Source: Nitratireductor arenosus
GTDB lineage: Bacteria; Pseudomonadota; Alphaproteobacteria; Rhizobiales; Rhizobiaceae
NCBI RefSeq assembly: GCF_009742725.1
Contig: NZ_WPHG01000003.1
Location: forward strand, 854,901 to 918,900
Direction of reading: 5' to 3'
Length of the DNA stretch: 64,000 nt
This document shows, piece after piece, positions 18,263 through 28,035 of this stretch. Position 1 is the stretch's first letter. Every line of letters begins with the position of its first letter. Made by a program: the position numbers and the translations under genes. Under the pieces are notes generated by a model. It was not told where the DNA came from. It saw only the letters and a list, made by a program, of their open reading frames with translations, and did not search any database.

Positions 18263-19243
18263 ATGTGGGACTTTGACATCGGGCGCACGCTCGCGATCCT
18301 CGCCAGAACCTGGCCTTTCATCGTCGTGCGCCTGCTGGTCTATTTCGGCATCACGGTCGCTTATGTGGCGGCGACCGGCACGGGCGCCGGTGTCGGCTTC
18401 GGTGTCGGACATGTTTTCGGCGGCCAGGAAGGGCCTGCCGCCTTCGCCTTCTGGGGTGGCGCGGTGGGCTTCGCGCTGGTCTCGGTCGTACTCTACTGGC
18501 TGCGCGAATATATTCTCTACATCGTCAAGGCCGGGCATATCGCGGTGATGGTGCGCCTCATCGACGGTCAGGCCGTGCCGGACGGCAAGGGCCAGGTCGC
18601 CTATGCCCGCGAGATCGTCGCCGACCGCTTCGTCGAGGCCAACGCGCTTTTCGTACTCGACCAGCTCGTCAAAGGAGCGATCCGCGTCGTCACCGGCCTG
18701 ATCGGCGGCATCGCGGCCTTTCTTCCGATCCCGGGCCTGCAGGGACTGGCCCGGTTCGTCAACACGGTGATCCGCTTGTCGCTGACCTATGTCGACGAGA
18801 TCATTCTCGGCTACAATATCCGCATCGACAGCCGCAATCCGTATGACAGCGCCCGGCACGGCGTCGTGCTTTACGCCCAGAACGCCACCACCATGATCAA
18901 GAACGCCGTCTGGCTGGCGGTGTTCATGTGGCTGCTGACCTTCGTCGTCTTCCTCGTCATGCTGGCGCCAGCCGCCGCCATTCTTTACGCCATGCCCGGC
19001 CAGCTTGCCGGCTGGTCGTTCGTGCTCGCCGTCGTGTTCGCGCTTGCGCTCAAGGCGGCGCTGATCGAGCCTTTCGCGATTGCGGCGCTGATGGCGGTTT
19101 TTTTCCGCACCATCGAAGGACAGGCACCAAACCCGGAATGGGACGAGCGCTTGGCGGGCGCCTCGCGCCATTTCCGCGACCTCGTCGACAAGGCCAGGGG
19201 TGCTTTCGGCGGCGCGCCGGCCGCCGATGCCAGGCAGACTTGA
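18263..19243 (+). CDS. Polytopic membrane protein of unknown function
   Basis: 326 residues from ATG 18263 (preceded by GGAGCGGGAA). Hydrophobic segments are at about 13-40 (FIVVRLLVYFGITVAYVAA), 55-80, 210-240 and 245-280, so four or more helices are expected. The middle contains a long loop with DGQAVPDGKGQVAYA and a SLTYVDEIILGYNIR segment before the C-terminal helices. The C-terminal 50 residues are soluble. I do not recognise a family. A longer in-frame start inside the end of ribB is rejected because the added residues are Arg-rich and unlike coding sequence. Confidence 0.75.
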   Translation: MWDFDIGRTLAILARTWPFIVVRLLVYFGITVAYVAATGTGAGVGFGVGHVFGGQEGPAAFAFWGGAVGFALVSVVLYWLREYILYIVKAGHIAVMVRLIDGQAVPDGKGQVAYAREIVADRFVEANALFVLDQLVKGAIRVVTGLIGGIAAFLPIPGLQGLARFVNTVIRLSLTYVDEIILGYNIRIDSRNPYDSARHGVVLYAQNATTMIKNAVWLAVFMWLLTFVVFLVMLAPAAAILYAMPGQLAGWSFVLAVVFALALKAALIEPFAIAALMAVFFRTIEGQAPNPEWDERLAGASRHFRDLVDKARGAFGGAPAADARQT

Positions 19244-19319
19244 AATGGCTTGTGCGCGGCCAGCCGGAAAACCGCGCTTGGCAGTGGCCGATCGCGGCGT
19301 TGTGATTTAGGCTCAAATC

Positions 19320-20246
19320 ATGACACTGCGGTTTTACTCTCACCCGATCTATCTCGAACATCTGACGCCGCCGGGCCATCCCGAGCGCCCGGACCGGCTG
19401 CGCGCCATCGACAAGGCGCTCGAACATGAGGTCTTCGCCGGGCTTGAGCGGGTCGAGGCGCCCGAGGGCGACCCCGACACGATCTTTTATGCCCATCCGC
19501 GGGCTCATCGCGACATGATCCGCACCGCGATCCCCGATGAGGGGATCGTACGCGTGGACGCCGACACCGCCGTCAGCCCCAAGAGCTGGCAGGCCGCGCT
19601 GACCGCGCTCGGCGCGGCCAATGCGGCCGTCGACGACGTCTTCGAACGCCGCGCCGAAAACGTCTTCGTCGCCGCCCGTCCCCCTGGCCATCACGCCGAG
19701 AAGGACCGCGCGATGGGGTTCTGCCTGTTCAACAACGCCGCGATCGCCGCCCGTCACGCCCAGCGCAGACACGGCGCCGAGCGTGTCGCGGTGATCGACT
19801 GGGACGTCCATCACGGCAATGGCACCCAGGACATTTTCTGGGACGACGCGTCGGTGCTTTATTGCTCGACCCACCAGATGCCGCTTTACCCCGGCACGGG
19901 CGCCAAGCACGAGACCGGCGCGGGAAATATCGTCAACGCGCCGCTTTCGCCGGGCGACGGCAGTGGCGCCTTTCGCGAGGCGTTCCGCACGCGGGTCCTG
20001 AAGTCGGTCGACGATTTTTCGCCCGACCTGATCATCGTCTCGGCCGGGTTCGACGCCCATCACCGCGATCCGTTGGCCGAGATCAACCTCACCGAGGACG
20101 ATTTCGACTGGGCGACCGGCGAACTCATGGATCGGGCCGGCCGCTTCTGCGACGATCGGCTTGTCAGTCTCCTGGAAGGCGGTTACGACCTTGAGGGGCT
20201 GGCCGTGTCGGTCGCGACCCATATCCGGCGCATGATGAAGGGATGA
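19320..20246 (+). CDS. Histone deacetylase-family (class II type) amidohydrolase
   Basis: 308 residues, zinc-dependent deacetylase fold. Motifs: [30 protein letters not shown] (catalytic His pair), [17 protein letters not shown] (zinc Asp and His), [12 protein letters not shown] and [15 protein letters not shown] (zinc Asp). The bacterial substrates are usually acetylated small molecules or proteins; none is predicted here. The stop overlaps the xseB start by 4 bp (ATGA). Confidence 0.93.
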   Translation: MTLRFYSHPIYLEHLTPPGHPERPDRLRAIDKALEHEVFAGLERVEAPEGDPDTIFYAHPRAHRDMIRTAIPDEGIVRVDADTAVSPKSWQAALTALGAANAAVDDVFERRAENVFVAARPPGHHAEKDRAMGFCLFNNAAIAARHAQRRHGAERVAVIDWDVHHGNGTQDIFWDDASVLYCSTHQMPLYPGTGAKHETGAGNIVNAPLSPGDGSGAFREAFRTRVLKSVDDFSPDLIIVSAGFDAHHRDPLAEINLTEDDFDWATGELMDRAGRFCDDRLVSLLEGGYDLEGLAVSVATHIRRMMKG

Positions 20247-20500
20247 CGATGGCGGACAAGCCGAACGAGGATATCAAGGCGATGAGCTTTGAGGACGCGC
20301 TGGCTGCCCTCGAACGGATTGTCGACGACCTCGAAAAGGGCGACGTTCCGCTGGAACAGTCGATTGCGATCTACGAGCGCGGCGAGGCGCTGAAGCGCCA
20401 TTGCGACCAGCTCCTGAAGGCCGCGGAGGCCAAGGTGGAAAAGATCCGCCTGTCGCGCGAGGGCAAGCCGGAAGGCACCGAGCCGCTCGACCCGGACTGA
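20243..20500 (+). CDS. xseB: Exodeoxyribonuclease VII small subunit
   Basis: 85 residues. The motif [20 protein letters not shown] followed by [19 protein letters not shown] and [11 protein letters not shown] is the XseB signature. It binds the large subunit XseA in the nuclease. It overlaps the deacetylase stop (ATGA), so it is translationally coupled. No xseA is in the window. Confidence 0.95.
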   Translation: MTMADKPNEDIKAMSFEDALAALERIVDDLEKGDVPLEQSIAIYERGEALKRHCDQLLKAAEAKVEKIRLSREGKPEGTEPLDPD

Positions 20501-20592
20501 ACGGCACCGGGCTTCGGCCGGCAGGTCTCGCCGGTCTTTTCGCCCGGGGAACGCGGGTCTATGATTGCTTTTTCAGAGCCGCGCGAGGCCCC

Positions 20593-21513
20593 ATGAGCTT
20601 CTTTCCCGGAAACGATCCCAAACCGGGCGATGCGTTCGCCTGCGACGCGATCGAACTGATGGTCGTGCCCAACGCCCGCGACATTGGCGGTTTCGAAGTG
20701 CGCCGCGCCCTGCCGACCGCGCGCCGGCGGCTAGTCGGCCCGTTCATCTTCTTCGACCGCATGGGCCCGGCGATCCTGCGCGCCGGCCAGGCGCTCGATG
20801 TCAGGCCGCATCCTCATATCGGGCTGGCGACGGTGACTTATCTGTTCGACGGCTCCATCCGCCACCGCGATTCGCTCGGCACCGAAATGGTGATCGAGCC
20901 CGGCGACGTCAATCTGATGACGGCCGGCCGCGGCATCGTCCATTCCGAGCGCACGCCGCAGGAAACGCGCGGCCGCGACAACGCCATATCGGGCCTGCAG
21001 ACCTGGCTTGCCCTGCCCGAGGATCGTGAGGAGATCGCGCCTTTGTTTGAAAACACGCCGAAGGCCGACCTGCCGGTCATCGATGCCGATGGCATAACCG
21101 GCCGCGTCATCATCGGCGGCTTCGACGGCCTGTCCTCGCCGGTGCGCACGGCCTCCGACACGCTTTACGCCGATCTGCGGCTTTCCGCCGGCGCGCGGAT
21201 GCGCATTCCCGCCGAGGCCGAGGAACGGGCGATCTACGTGCTCGACGGTGAGGTCGTCATCGCCGGCGATGTCTTTGCCTCCGACCGGCTGCTGGTGCTG
21301 CGGCCTGGCGACGAGATCGTTGTGTCGTCGGAGCGGGGCGCGCATTTCATGGTGTTCGGCGGTGCCTCGCTCGGTTCGCCGCGCCATATCTGGTGGAATT
21401 TCGTCTCCTCCTCCAAGGAGCGCATCGAACAGGCCAAGCAGGAGTGGCGCACCGGCCGTTTCGACATCGTACCGGGCGACGAGGAAGAGTTCGTTCCGCT
21501 GCCGGGCACGTGA
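20593..21513 (+). CDS. Pirin family protein
   Basis: 306 residues from ATG 20593, in the same operon as xseB. The bicupin motifs are visible: FIFFDRMGPA, LDVRPHPHIGLATVTYLFDGS (split; metal His pair), HRDSLGTEMVIEPGDVNLMTAGRGIVHSER (split; metal His and Glu). The second cupin is at about 200-290. Pirins are iron-binding quercetinase-like or regulatory proteins; no substrate is assignable. Confidence 0.93.
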   Translation: MSFFPGNDPKPGDAFACDAIELMVVPNARDIGGFEVRRALPTARRRLVGPFIFFDRMGPAILRAGQALDVRPHPHIGLATVTYLFDGSIRHRDSLGTEMVIEPGDVNLMTAGRGIVHSERTPQETRGRDNAISGLQTWLALPEDREEIAPLFENTPKADLPVIDADGITGRVIIGGFDGLSSPVRTASDTLYADLRLSAGARMRIPAEAEERAIYVLDGEVVIAGDVFASDRLLVLRPGDEIVVSSERGAHFMVFGGASLGSPRHIWWNFVSSSKERIEQAKQEWRTGRFDIVPGDEEEFVPLPGT

Positions 21514-21591
21514 ACCCGCGCTGTTTCAGCGCGTTTACTTTCATGGCCCGAGCGCCTATGTCCGTTAAAGCCTTTAAAAGAAAACAAAGCC

Positions 21592-23511
21592 ATGGCCGCG
21601 AACCCGCCTCCGCAAACGCCCCTTCTGGATCAGGCCCGTACGCCCGCCGATCTGAAAAAACTGCCCGAAAGCAAGCTGCCGCAGCTCGCCGAGGAGTTGC
21701 GTAGCGAACTTGTCGATGCCGTGTCGCACACTGGCGGCCATCTTGGCGCGGGGCTGGGTGTGGTCGAATTGACGGTCGCCATCCACTACGTCTTCGACAC
21801 CCCGAAGGATCGTGTGATCTGGGATGTCGGACACCAGGCTTATCCGCACAAGATCCTGACCGGCCGGCGCGACCGTATCCGTACGTTGCGCCAGGAAGGC
21901 GGGCTCTCCGGTTTCACCAAGCGCGTCGAGAGCGAATACGATCCGTTCGGCGCAGCGCATTCCTCGACCTCGATCTCGGCCGGGCTCGGCATGGCGGTGG
22001 CGCGTGATCTTTCGGGCGGCGACAACAACGTCATCGCTGTGATCGGTGATGGTGCCATGTCGGCCGGCATGGCTTACGAGGCGCTCAACAATGCCGGCGC
22101 GCTCGACGCGCGGCTGATCGTCATCCTGAACGACAACGACATGTCGATCGCCCCGCCTTCCGGCGCGATGAGCGCCTATCTGGCGCGGCTTGCCTCGGGC
22201 CGCACCTATCAGGGCATCCGCGATATCGGCAAGAAGCTGACCTCCTATCTGGGCAAGACCGCCGACAAGGCGATCACCCGCGCGGTCGAGCACGCGCGCG
22301 GCTACGTCACCGGCGGCACGCTGTTCGAGGAGCTCGGCTTTTTTCATATCGGGCCGATCGACGGTCACAATCTCGAACATCTGATCCCGGTGCTAAGGAA
22401 TGTTCGCGACCACGGCGACGGCCCGGTCCTGATCCATGTCGTGACCCAGAAGGGCAAGGGTTACGCCCCGGCCGAGGCGGCGAGCGACAAATATCACGGC
22501 GTCGGCAAATTCGACGTCATCACCGGCGCTCAGGCCAAGCCGGCGGCCAACGCACCGTCCTACACCAAGGTGTTCGCCCAGAGCCTGATCCAGGAAGCGC
22601 GCGAGGACGAGCGGATCGTCGGCATCACCGCCGCGATGCCGAGCGGCACCGGGCTTGATCTGTTCGGCGAGGCGTTTCCCGAGCGAATGTTCGACGTCGG
22701 CATCGCCGAGCAGCACGCCGTCACCTTCGCCGGCGGGCTTGCCAGCGAAGGCTACAAGCCGTTCGCCGCGATCTATTCGACCTTTTTGCAGCGCGCCTAC
22801 GATCAGGTTGTGCACGACATTGCCATTCAGGGCCTGCCGGTCCGTTTTCCGATCGACCGGGCAGGTTATGTCGGCGCCGATGGCGCCACCCATTGCGGCG
22901 CGTTCGACGTCGCCTATCTCGCCACTTTGCCTGGCTTCGTGGTTATGGCGGCGGCCGATGAGGCCGAGTTGCGCCACATGGTGCGCACCGCCGTCGATTA
23001 CGACCAGGGCCCGATTGCCTTCCGCTATCCGCGCGGCAACGGTGTTGGCGTCGACATGCCCGAACGCGGCGCGGTGCTGGCGATCGGCAGGGGACGGGTC
23101 CTGCGTGAAGGCACCAAGGTGGCGCTATTATCCCTCGGCACCCGGTTGCAGGACTGTCTTGCCGCGGCCGACGAACTCGACGCCGCCGGCCTGTCGACGA
23201 CGGTCGCCGATGCCCGCTTCGCCAAGCCGCTCGATCGCGACCTGATTACCCGCCTGGCCCGCGAGCATGAGGTTCTGGTCACGGTCGAGGAAGGCGCGGT
23301 CGGCGGTTTCGGCAGCCATGTGCTGCATTTCCTCGCCCATGAGGGTCTGCTGGAAAACGGCCTCAAGGTACGCCCGCTGGTCTTGCCCGATGTATTCACC
23401 GACCAGGCCAAGCCCGAGCGCATGTATGAGTGGGCCGGGCTCGACCGGGCCGGGATCGTCACAACGGTGTTTGCCGCGCTCGGAGCGCAGGCCCGCGCCG
23501 CGCGCGCCTGA
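21592..23511 (+). CDS. dxs: 1-deoxy-D-xylulose-5-phosphate synthase
   Basis: 639 residues, full length. TPP enzyme, first step of the MEP pathway. Motifs: [19 protein letters not shown] (split for length, N-terminal), [51 protein letters not shown] (TPP-binding GDG) and [15 protein letters not shown]. The transketolase-type Pyr domain has [18 protein letters not shown], and the C-terminal domain has [12 protein letters not shown]. IspH of the same pathway is at 37.4 kb. Confidence 0.97.
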   Translation: MAANPPPQTPLLDQARTPADLKKLPESKLPQLAEELRSELVDAVSHTGGHLGAGLGVVELTVAIHYVFDTPKDRVIWDVGHQAYPHKILTGRRDRIRTLRQEGGLSGFTKRVESEYDPFGAAHSSTSISAGLGMAVARDLSGGDNNVIAVIGDGAMSAGMAYEALNNAGALDARLIVILNDNDMSIAPPSGAMSAYLARLASGRTYQGIRDIGKKLTSYLGKTADKAITRAVEHARGYVTGGTLFEELGFFHIGPIDGHNLEHLIPVLRNVRDHGDGPVLIHVVTQKGKGYAPAEAASDKYHGVGKFDVITGAQAKPAANAPSYTKVFAQSLIQEAREDERIVGITAAMPSGTGLDLFGEAFPERMFDVGIAEQHAVTFAGGLASEGYKPFAAIYSTFLQRAYDQVVHDIAIQGLPVRFPIDRAGYVGADGATHCGAFDVAYLATLPGFVVMAAADEAELRHMVRTAVDYDQGPIAFRYPRGNGVGVDMPERGAVLAIGRGRVLREGTKVALLSLGTRLQDCLAAADELDAAGLSTTVADARFAKPLDRDLITRLAREHEVLVTVEEGAVGGFGSHVLHFLAHEGLLENGLKVRPLVLPDVFTDQAKPERMYEWAGLDRAGIVTTVFAALGAQARAARA

Positions 23512-23623
23512 CGCCAATCGTAACGTCCTGTTTACGCTGGTTTTTCGTAACCCGCTTACCCTGTCCCTTGGCCAAATCTTAGGCCCCGCCTGATAGTCAC
23601 GCTCCTGGACAGGGAGCATAACA

Positions 23624-23893
23624 ATGACAAGATTCACGATCGCGCTGGCGGGGCTGGTACTGGCCGCGCCCGCCATGGCGGACCAGAAATTCGACCGCAG
23701 CATCGACGCGGCGGCGGCGCGGATCGTGGCCGAAAGGATCGGCGAGATTCGTGGCGGCTTCGCACCGGGAGACACGCCGGACTTTGTCGGCGAGGTCAAA
23801 ACGGTCGCCTCGGTGGCGCCTTCCGACGGCTCTTGGAGTGACGGGCTGGCGCGGGCGCACGACGTGGCGCCGCCATCCGGCGATACCAACTGA
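23624..23893 (+). CDS. Small periplasmic protein of unknown function
   Basis: 89 residues with a good signal peptide (RFTIALAGLVLAAPAMA, cleavage after AMA). The mature part of about 70 residues has FDRSIDAAAARIVAERIGEIRG, likely a helix, and an extended Pro/Gly-rich end. Ribosome-binding site AGGGAG upstream of ATG 23624. I recognise no family. It is probably separate from dxs, with a 112-bp gap that may hold a promoter. Confidence 0.7.
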   Translation: MTRFTIALAGLVLAAPAMADQKFDRSIDAAAARIVAERIGEIRGGFAPGDTPDFVGEVKTVASVAPSDGSWSDGLARAHDVAPPSGDTN

Positions 23894-23952
23894 CGCATGG
23901 CCGGCCGCTCGGGCCGGCTTGCGCGGGCCGCCCGCCTTCGTCAAATAGGATC

Positions 23953-24717
23953 ATGACGGAAAACCAGGCCGGTTCGCACAAGACGCGCCTCGACGATCTT
24001 CTCGTGACACGCGGCTTTTTCGCGACCCGTTCGCGGGCGCGCGATGCCGTGTTGCGCGGAACGGTGCTGGTTGACGGCCGGTCGCAGACGAAACCGGGCA
24101 GCCGGGTCGCCCGCGACGCTGCCCTTGCGGTCGACGATCCGGCGCGCGCCTATGTGTCGCGCGCCGCGCTCAAGCTCGTCGCAGCCTTCGATCGGTTCGA
24201 GCTCGATCCCGCCGGCGCGGTCGCGCTCGACATCGGTGCCTCGACCGGGGGCTTCACCCAGGTCCTGCTTGAGCGCGGCGCGGGCCACGTCTACGCCGTC
24301 GATGTCGGGCATGGCCAGCTCGACATGGGTCTGGCCGGCGACCCGCGCGTCACCAATCTCGAAGGCCTCAACGCGCGCGATCTCGCGCCGTCGCACCTGG
24401 ATGGGCGATCGGTGCGTTTTATCGTATCCGACGTCTCCTTCATCTCGCTGAAACTGGCACTGCCGGCCGCACTCGACCTGGCCGGGAAGGGCGCCGGCAC
24501 CGTGCTCCTGGTCAAGCCGCAATTCGAGGCCGGTCGCGCGGCGATCGGCAAGGGCGGCATTCTGCGCGATCCGGCCCTGGGCGAACGTATCGCCCACGAG
24601 ATGGCGGCATGGCTCGAAAGCCGGCCCGGCTGGCGCGGGCTTGGAACAATGCCCTCGCCGATCGCGGGCGGGGATGGCAACCGGGAATATTTGCTGGCGG
24701 GGATCAAGGACCGATGA
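23953..24717 (+). CDS. tlyA: TlyA family rRNA (cytidine-2'-O)-methyltransferase
   Basis: 254 residues. An N-terminal S4 RNA-binding domain (TRLDDLLVTRGFFATRSRARDAVL, split) is followed by an FtsJ-like Rossmann methyltransferase domain: LDIGASTGGFTQVLLERGAG, VYAVDVGHGQLD, SDVSFISLKLALPA and LLVKPQFEAGR. This is the TlyA type that 2'-O-methylates rRNA cytidines. The next gene overlaps the stop by 4 bp, giving a two-gene rRNA-modification operon. Confidence 0.92.
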   Translation: MTENQAGSHKTRLDDLLVTRGFFATRSRARDAVLRGTVLVDGRSQTKPGSRVARDAALAVDDPARAYVSRAALKLVAAFDRFELDPAGAVALDIGASTGGFTQVLLERGAGHVYAVDVGHGQLDMGLAGDPRVTNLEGLNARDLAPSHLDGRSVRFIVSDVSFISLKLALPAALDLAGKGAGTVLLVKPQFEAGRAAIGKGGILRDPALGERIAHEMAAWLESRPGWRGLGTMPSPIAGGDGNREYLLAGIKDR

Positions 24718-25964
24718 CGACCAGGCTGCGTATCGACAGGCTCGGCGCCCGGGGCGACGGCGTTGCGGACACCGAAGCCGGGCCGGTTTACGTGCCGTTT
24801 GCGCTGCCGGGCGAATTGGCGACCGTCGCCGTCGAGGGAGACCGCGGCACGCTGATCGCGGTCGTGGAGACTTCGGCGGGGCGCGTGGAGCCGGCATGTC
24901 GGCATTTCGGCGAATGCGGTGGTTGTGCGCTGCAACATCTCGACACGCCGGCCTATCTCGCCTGGAAGCGCGACAAGCTGGTCGCAGCACTCGCCAGCAG
25001 GGGGCTCGACGCCGAGGTCGGCGAGACGGTTGCCTGTGAACCCGCCGCACGCCGGCGGGCAGTATTCTCGGTACGCAGGACCGCGCAGGAACAGCTCTTC
25101 GGCTACAACCGCGCTGCCACGCACCATCTCGTTTCCGTCGAGGAATGCCCGATCCTCGTGCCGCGTATTCCCGCCTCGCTCGCCGTTCTGCGCGAGCTGG
25201 CGGCGCTGGTCTGCGCCACGGACAAGGCGTTTCGCGTGGCCGTCGGCGACACCGAAAGCGGGCTCGACGTCGCGGTTTCCGGTGCCGGCAAGACCGGCGA
25301 AAAGGCGCGCAGGGCCGCCGCCGACTTCGCCATCCGCCAGGGCATTGCCAGGCTCTCTCTCGACGGCGAGGTGTTGATCGCGCCGCGCCCGCCGCAAATC
25401 ACCGTCGGCGGCGCCGTGGTCAGCCCGCCCGTTGGCGGTTTTCTGCAGGCCGTCCCCGCAATCGAGGCAGCGATCGCGGCCAGGGTCGTGTCCCATCTCG
25501 GAAAGGGCAAGGTGAAGCGTGTCGCCGACCTTTTCTGCGGCGTCGGCACTTTCGCGCTCAGGCTGGCCGAGCGGGCCGAAATCCTGGCCGTGGAGAACGA
25601 CGCCGCCGCGCTCACCGCGCTCGACCGGGGCTTTCGTCACGCCGGCGGCCTCAAGCGGATCACCACGGAAAAGCGCGACCTGTTTCGCCGGCCGTTGACG
25701 ACCAAGGAACTCAACGGCTTCGACGCTGTGGTGTTCGATCCGCCGCGGGCGGGCGCGGAGGCGCAGGCGCGCCAGCTCGCGATGAGCGACGTGCCGCGTA
25801 TTGCCGCCGTGTCGTGCAATCCGGCCACGCTGGTGCGCGATCTACGCATTCTGGTCGATGGCGGCTACCGCGTGGTCGAGGCAACGCCGTTCGACCAGTT
25901 CCTGTGGTCGCCCCATGTTGAGGCGGTGGCGCTCTTGGAAAAGCCCGTCAAGAAACGGCGCTGA
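24714..25964 (+). CDS. RlmD/TrmA-like class I SAM-dependent RNA methyltransferase
   Basis: 416 residues from ATG 24714, overlapping the tlyA stop (ATGA). An N-terminal OB/TRAM-like segment ([14 protein letters not shown]) is followed by a 4Fe-4S type cysteine cluster (CRHFGECGGCALQH, then EECPIL). The methyltransferase domain has VADLFCGVGTFALRLA, DAVVFDPPRAGAEAQAR and VSCNPATLVRDLRIL; the Cys of SCNP is the predicted nucleophile. It belongs to the RumA/RlmD/TrmA uracil-5-methyltransferase family. The target base cannot be told from sequence. Confidence 0.9.
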   Translation: MTTRLRIDRLGARGDGVADTEAGPVYVPFALPGELATVAVEGDRGTLIAVVETSAGRVEPACRHFGECGGCALQHLDTPAYLAWKRDKLVAALASRGLDAEVGETVACEPAARRRAVFSVRRTAQEQLFGYNRAATHHLVSVEECPILVPRIPASLAVLRELAALVCATDKAFRVAVGDTESGLDVAVSGAGKTGEKARRAAADFAIRQGIARLSLDGEVLIAPRPPQITVGGAVVSPPVGGFLQAVPAIEAAIAARVVSHLGKGKVKRVADLFCGVGTFALRLAERAEILAVENDAAALTALDRGFRHAGGLKRITTEKRDLFRRPLTTKELNGFDAVVFDPPRAGAEAQARQLAMSDVPRIAAVSCNPATLVRDLRILVDGGYRVVEATPFDQFLWSPHVEAVALLEKPVKKRR

Positions 25965-25983
25965 TCCCGCCGCTGGCGGCGTT

Positions 25984-26703
25984 TCAGCGACCGGTAAGCA
26001 GCCCGCGCACATAGTCGGGCACGATTTCGCTCGCCCTGCCATGCCGTCTTTCGGCAAACAGTGTCACGCCCTGCGACGGTTCGAGATTGAGTTCCACCGT
26101 ATGCGCGCCGGCCGCGCGGGCGATGTCGACGAAACCGGCCGCCGGATAGACATTGCCGCTGGTGCCGATCGACACGAACAGGTCGCAGCGCGCCAGCGCT
26201 GCCTCGATCCGCTCCATCCAGTAGGGCATCTCGCCGAACCACACCACGTCCGGCCGCAGATAGCCGGCCGTGGCGCAGGACGGGCAGGGCGTTGTCCGCG
26301 ACAGGTCCCCGCGCCATCGATGGCGCTGGCCGCAATTGGTGCACAGCGCGCTGCCCAGTTCGCCGTGCATATGAGCGAGCGCGCGCGAGCCGGCCCGTTC
26401 GTGCAGATCGTCGATATTCTGGGTTACCAGCAGGAAGTCGTCGAAAGGCCCCCGTTCGAGTTCGGCCAGCGCGAAATGGGCGGCATTCGGCTCGACCCCG
26501 GCCAGGCCGCGCCGGCGCTGATTGTAGAAATCCTGCACCAGCTCGGCATTGCGCGCGAAACCCTGCGGCGTGGCGACGTCGCGATAGTTGACCTTCGACC
26601 AGATCCCGCCCTCGTCGCGAAACGTGTCGATACCCGATTCGGCCGAAATTCCGGCCCCGGTGAGGATGACGATGGCTGCGGACGGCGCGATTTTGTCTAT
26701 CAC
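25984..26703 (-). CDS. cobB: Sir2-type NAD-dependent protein deacylase
   Basis: 239 residues, GTG start. Sirtuin motifs: [21 protein letters not shown] (split), [12 protein letters not shown], the catalytic His in [11 protein letters not shown], and a zinc site with CTNC and CPSC. It uses NAD to remove acyl groups from lysine. The start region is next to a cluster of repeat half-sites shared with the divergent Fic gene. The stop is 20 bp from the RNA methyltransferase stop (convergent). Confidence 0.95.
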   Translation of the reverse strand: MIDKIAPSAAIVILTGAGISAESGIDTFRDEGGIWSKVNYRDVATPQGFARNAELVQDFYNQRRRGLAGVEPNAAHFALAELERGPFDDFLLVTQNIDDLHERAGSRALAHMHGELGSALCTNCGQRHRWRGDLSRTTPCPSCATAGYLRPDVVWFGEMPYWMERIEAALARCDLFVSIGTSGNVYPAAGFVDIARAAGAHTVELNLEPSQGVTLFAERRHGRASEIVPDYVRGLLTGR

Positions 26704-26713
26704 TTTGGGTTTC

Positions 26714-26870
26714 CATTGAGAGAAAAGCCGGCTTGTGTCTCAAGGATGAGGCACAACCGCATTTGTCGATCAAAATTATCCATTCTGGATAGACAAAATG
26801 CCTTATGGGCTGTACGTGAGAGACAAGCTGTTTTGTGTATCATAACGCTCTCAATTTGAGAGACAGAAAA
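26714..26870. promoter_or_regulatory. Cluster of related half-sites between sirtuin and Fic genes
   Basis: In 157 bp I count about eight copies, in both orientations, of a TGAGAGACAA-like half-site. TTGTGTCTCA (26733-26742) and TGAGGCACAA (26747-26756) form an inverted repeat. TATCCA-TTC-TGGATA (26777-26791) lies inside TTTGTC (26762-26767) and GACAAA (26792-26797). GTGAGAGACAAGC starts near 26817. CTCTCAA-T-TTGAGAG (26848-26862) ends 9 bases before the Fic start. The region is AT-rich. This looks like a multi-operator control region. Confidence 0.6.
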
Positions 26871-28010
26871 ATGACATCCTTCCGGGAAGCACTCAACCTC
26901 TCCGACGCCGTTGACTACCACTACGGTCAGTTTCCGCCAAAGCTCCCCGAAATCGGGTCCTTGATAAAGCCCCTGACGGCCACGTCGGCGGCGTTAGCCC
27001 GTTACGACCAAACGCTGCGGACAATGCACAACGGCGAAATCCTACTGGCGCCGCTGAGAAATCAGGAGGCAGTCGTTTCCTCACGCATGGAAGGAACGAT
27101 CAGTACCCTCGACGAAATCCTGCGCTTCGAAGCGGAAGCCGAGAACGACGAAGACCAGGCCGCGGCCCACTTCAGAAGCGAAGTGATCGAGGTTGCCCTC
27201 TATAGCCGCGCCATGCGCATCGCCCAACAGACGATGAAAGAGGGGCAACCGCTTTCTCCGTTCCTGCTGCGTTCGGCTCACAAGGTGCTGCTGGGGTTCG
27301 GACGTGGGGCGTCGAAAAGACCCGGGGAGTTCAAGATCGAGCAGAACTACCTCGCGGATCGGGGGAAAAGAAAGGTACTGTTTGTCCCCATAAAACCGGA
27401 ATTCCTCGATGATGGGATAAAGTTGCTTTTCGACTACATCAATGGCGATGAACACGAGCCCATTACACGGTCTGCAATAGCCCATGTCGAGTTCGAGGCC
27501 CTACACCCATTCAATGACGGTAACGGGCGGATCGGTCGCATGCTGATTCCGCTCATCTTGTGGCAGGGCGGGATTTTGAGCCAGCCGTATTTTTACGTGA
27601 GTTCTTATCTTGAAGAGAACAGGGACGAATATATCGAACGAATGCGCGCTGTGTCATCACATCAAGACTGGATGGGCTGGATTTCCTTCATGCTCGAAGC
27701 TTTGGAGACTCAGGCGAATCGGAACCTCGAGAAGGCCGAGACGGTCCGCGAACTTTATCAGGAGATGAAAGAACGCTTTCGCCAAACCTTGCAATCGCAG
27801 TGGAGTACGGTCGTGGCGGACTTCGTCTTCACGCGGCCGGTATTCAAGGGCAGTTTTTTTACCGGAAAGTCCGGAATTCCCTCCGCGACCGCCTATCGCT
27901 TTTTGCGGACCCTGCAGGAACAGGACTTGCTCAAGGTCATAGAACCGGCTTCCGGCCGGCGCCCGGCGCTCTATTCGTTCGAACCTCTCCTCGAATTGGT
28001 GCGGGACTGA
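26871..28010 (+). CDS. Fic family protein, class II, with C-terminal winged helix
   Basis: 379 residues from ATG 26871. An N-terminal helical region carries the inhibitory motif SSRMEG at residues 70-75, matching the (S/T)xxxE(G/N) class II pattern. The Fic core has HPFNDGNGRIGR at 212-223 with catalytic His 212, intact. The last about 60 residues (GKSGIPSATAYRFLRTLQEQ, split) are a winged helix, suggesting DNA binding. Fic proteins usually transfer AMP to target hydroxyl groups. Base composition is lower in GC than the neighbours, which may mean transfer. The upstream half-site cluster is consistent with autoregulation. No antitoxin gene is adjacent. Confidence 0.9.
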   Translation: MTSFREALNLSDAVDYHYGQFPPKLPEIGSLIKPLTATSAALARYDQTLRTMHNGEILLAPLRNQEAVVSSRMEGTISTLDEILRFEAEAENDEDQAAAHFRSEVIEVALYSRAMRIAQQTMKEGQPLSPFLLRSAHKVLLGFGRGASKRPGEFKIEQNYLADRGKRKVLFVPIKPEFLDDGIKLLFDYINGDEHEPITRSAIAHVEFEALHPFNDGNGRIGRMLIPLILWQGGILSQPYFYVSSYLEENRDEYIERMRAVSSHQDWMGWISFMLEALETQANRNLEKAETVRELYQEMKERFRQTLQSQWSTVVADFVFTRPVFKGSFFTGKSGIPSATAYRFLRTLQEQDLLKVIEPASGRRPALYSFEPLLELVRD

Positions 28011-28035
28011 ACGCGCCTGGCATGCGCCCGGCCGT

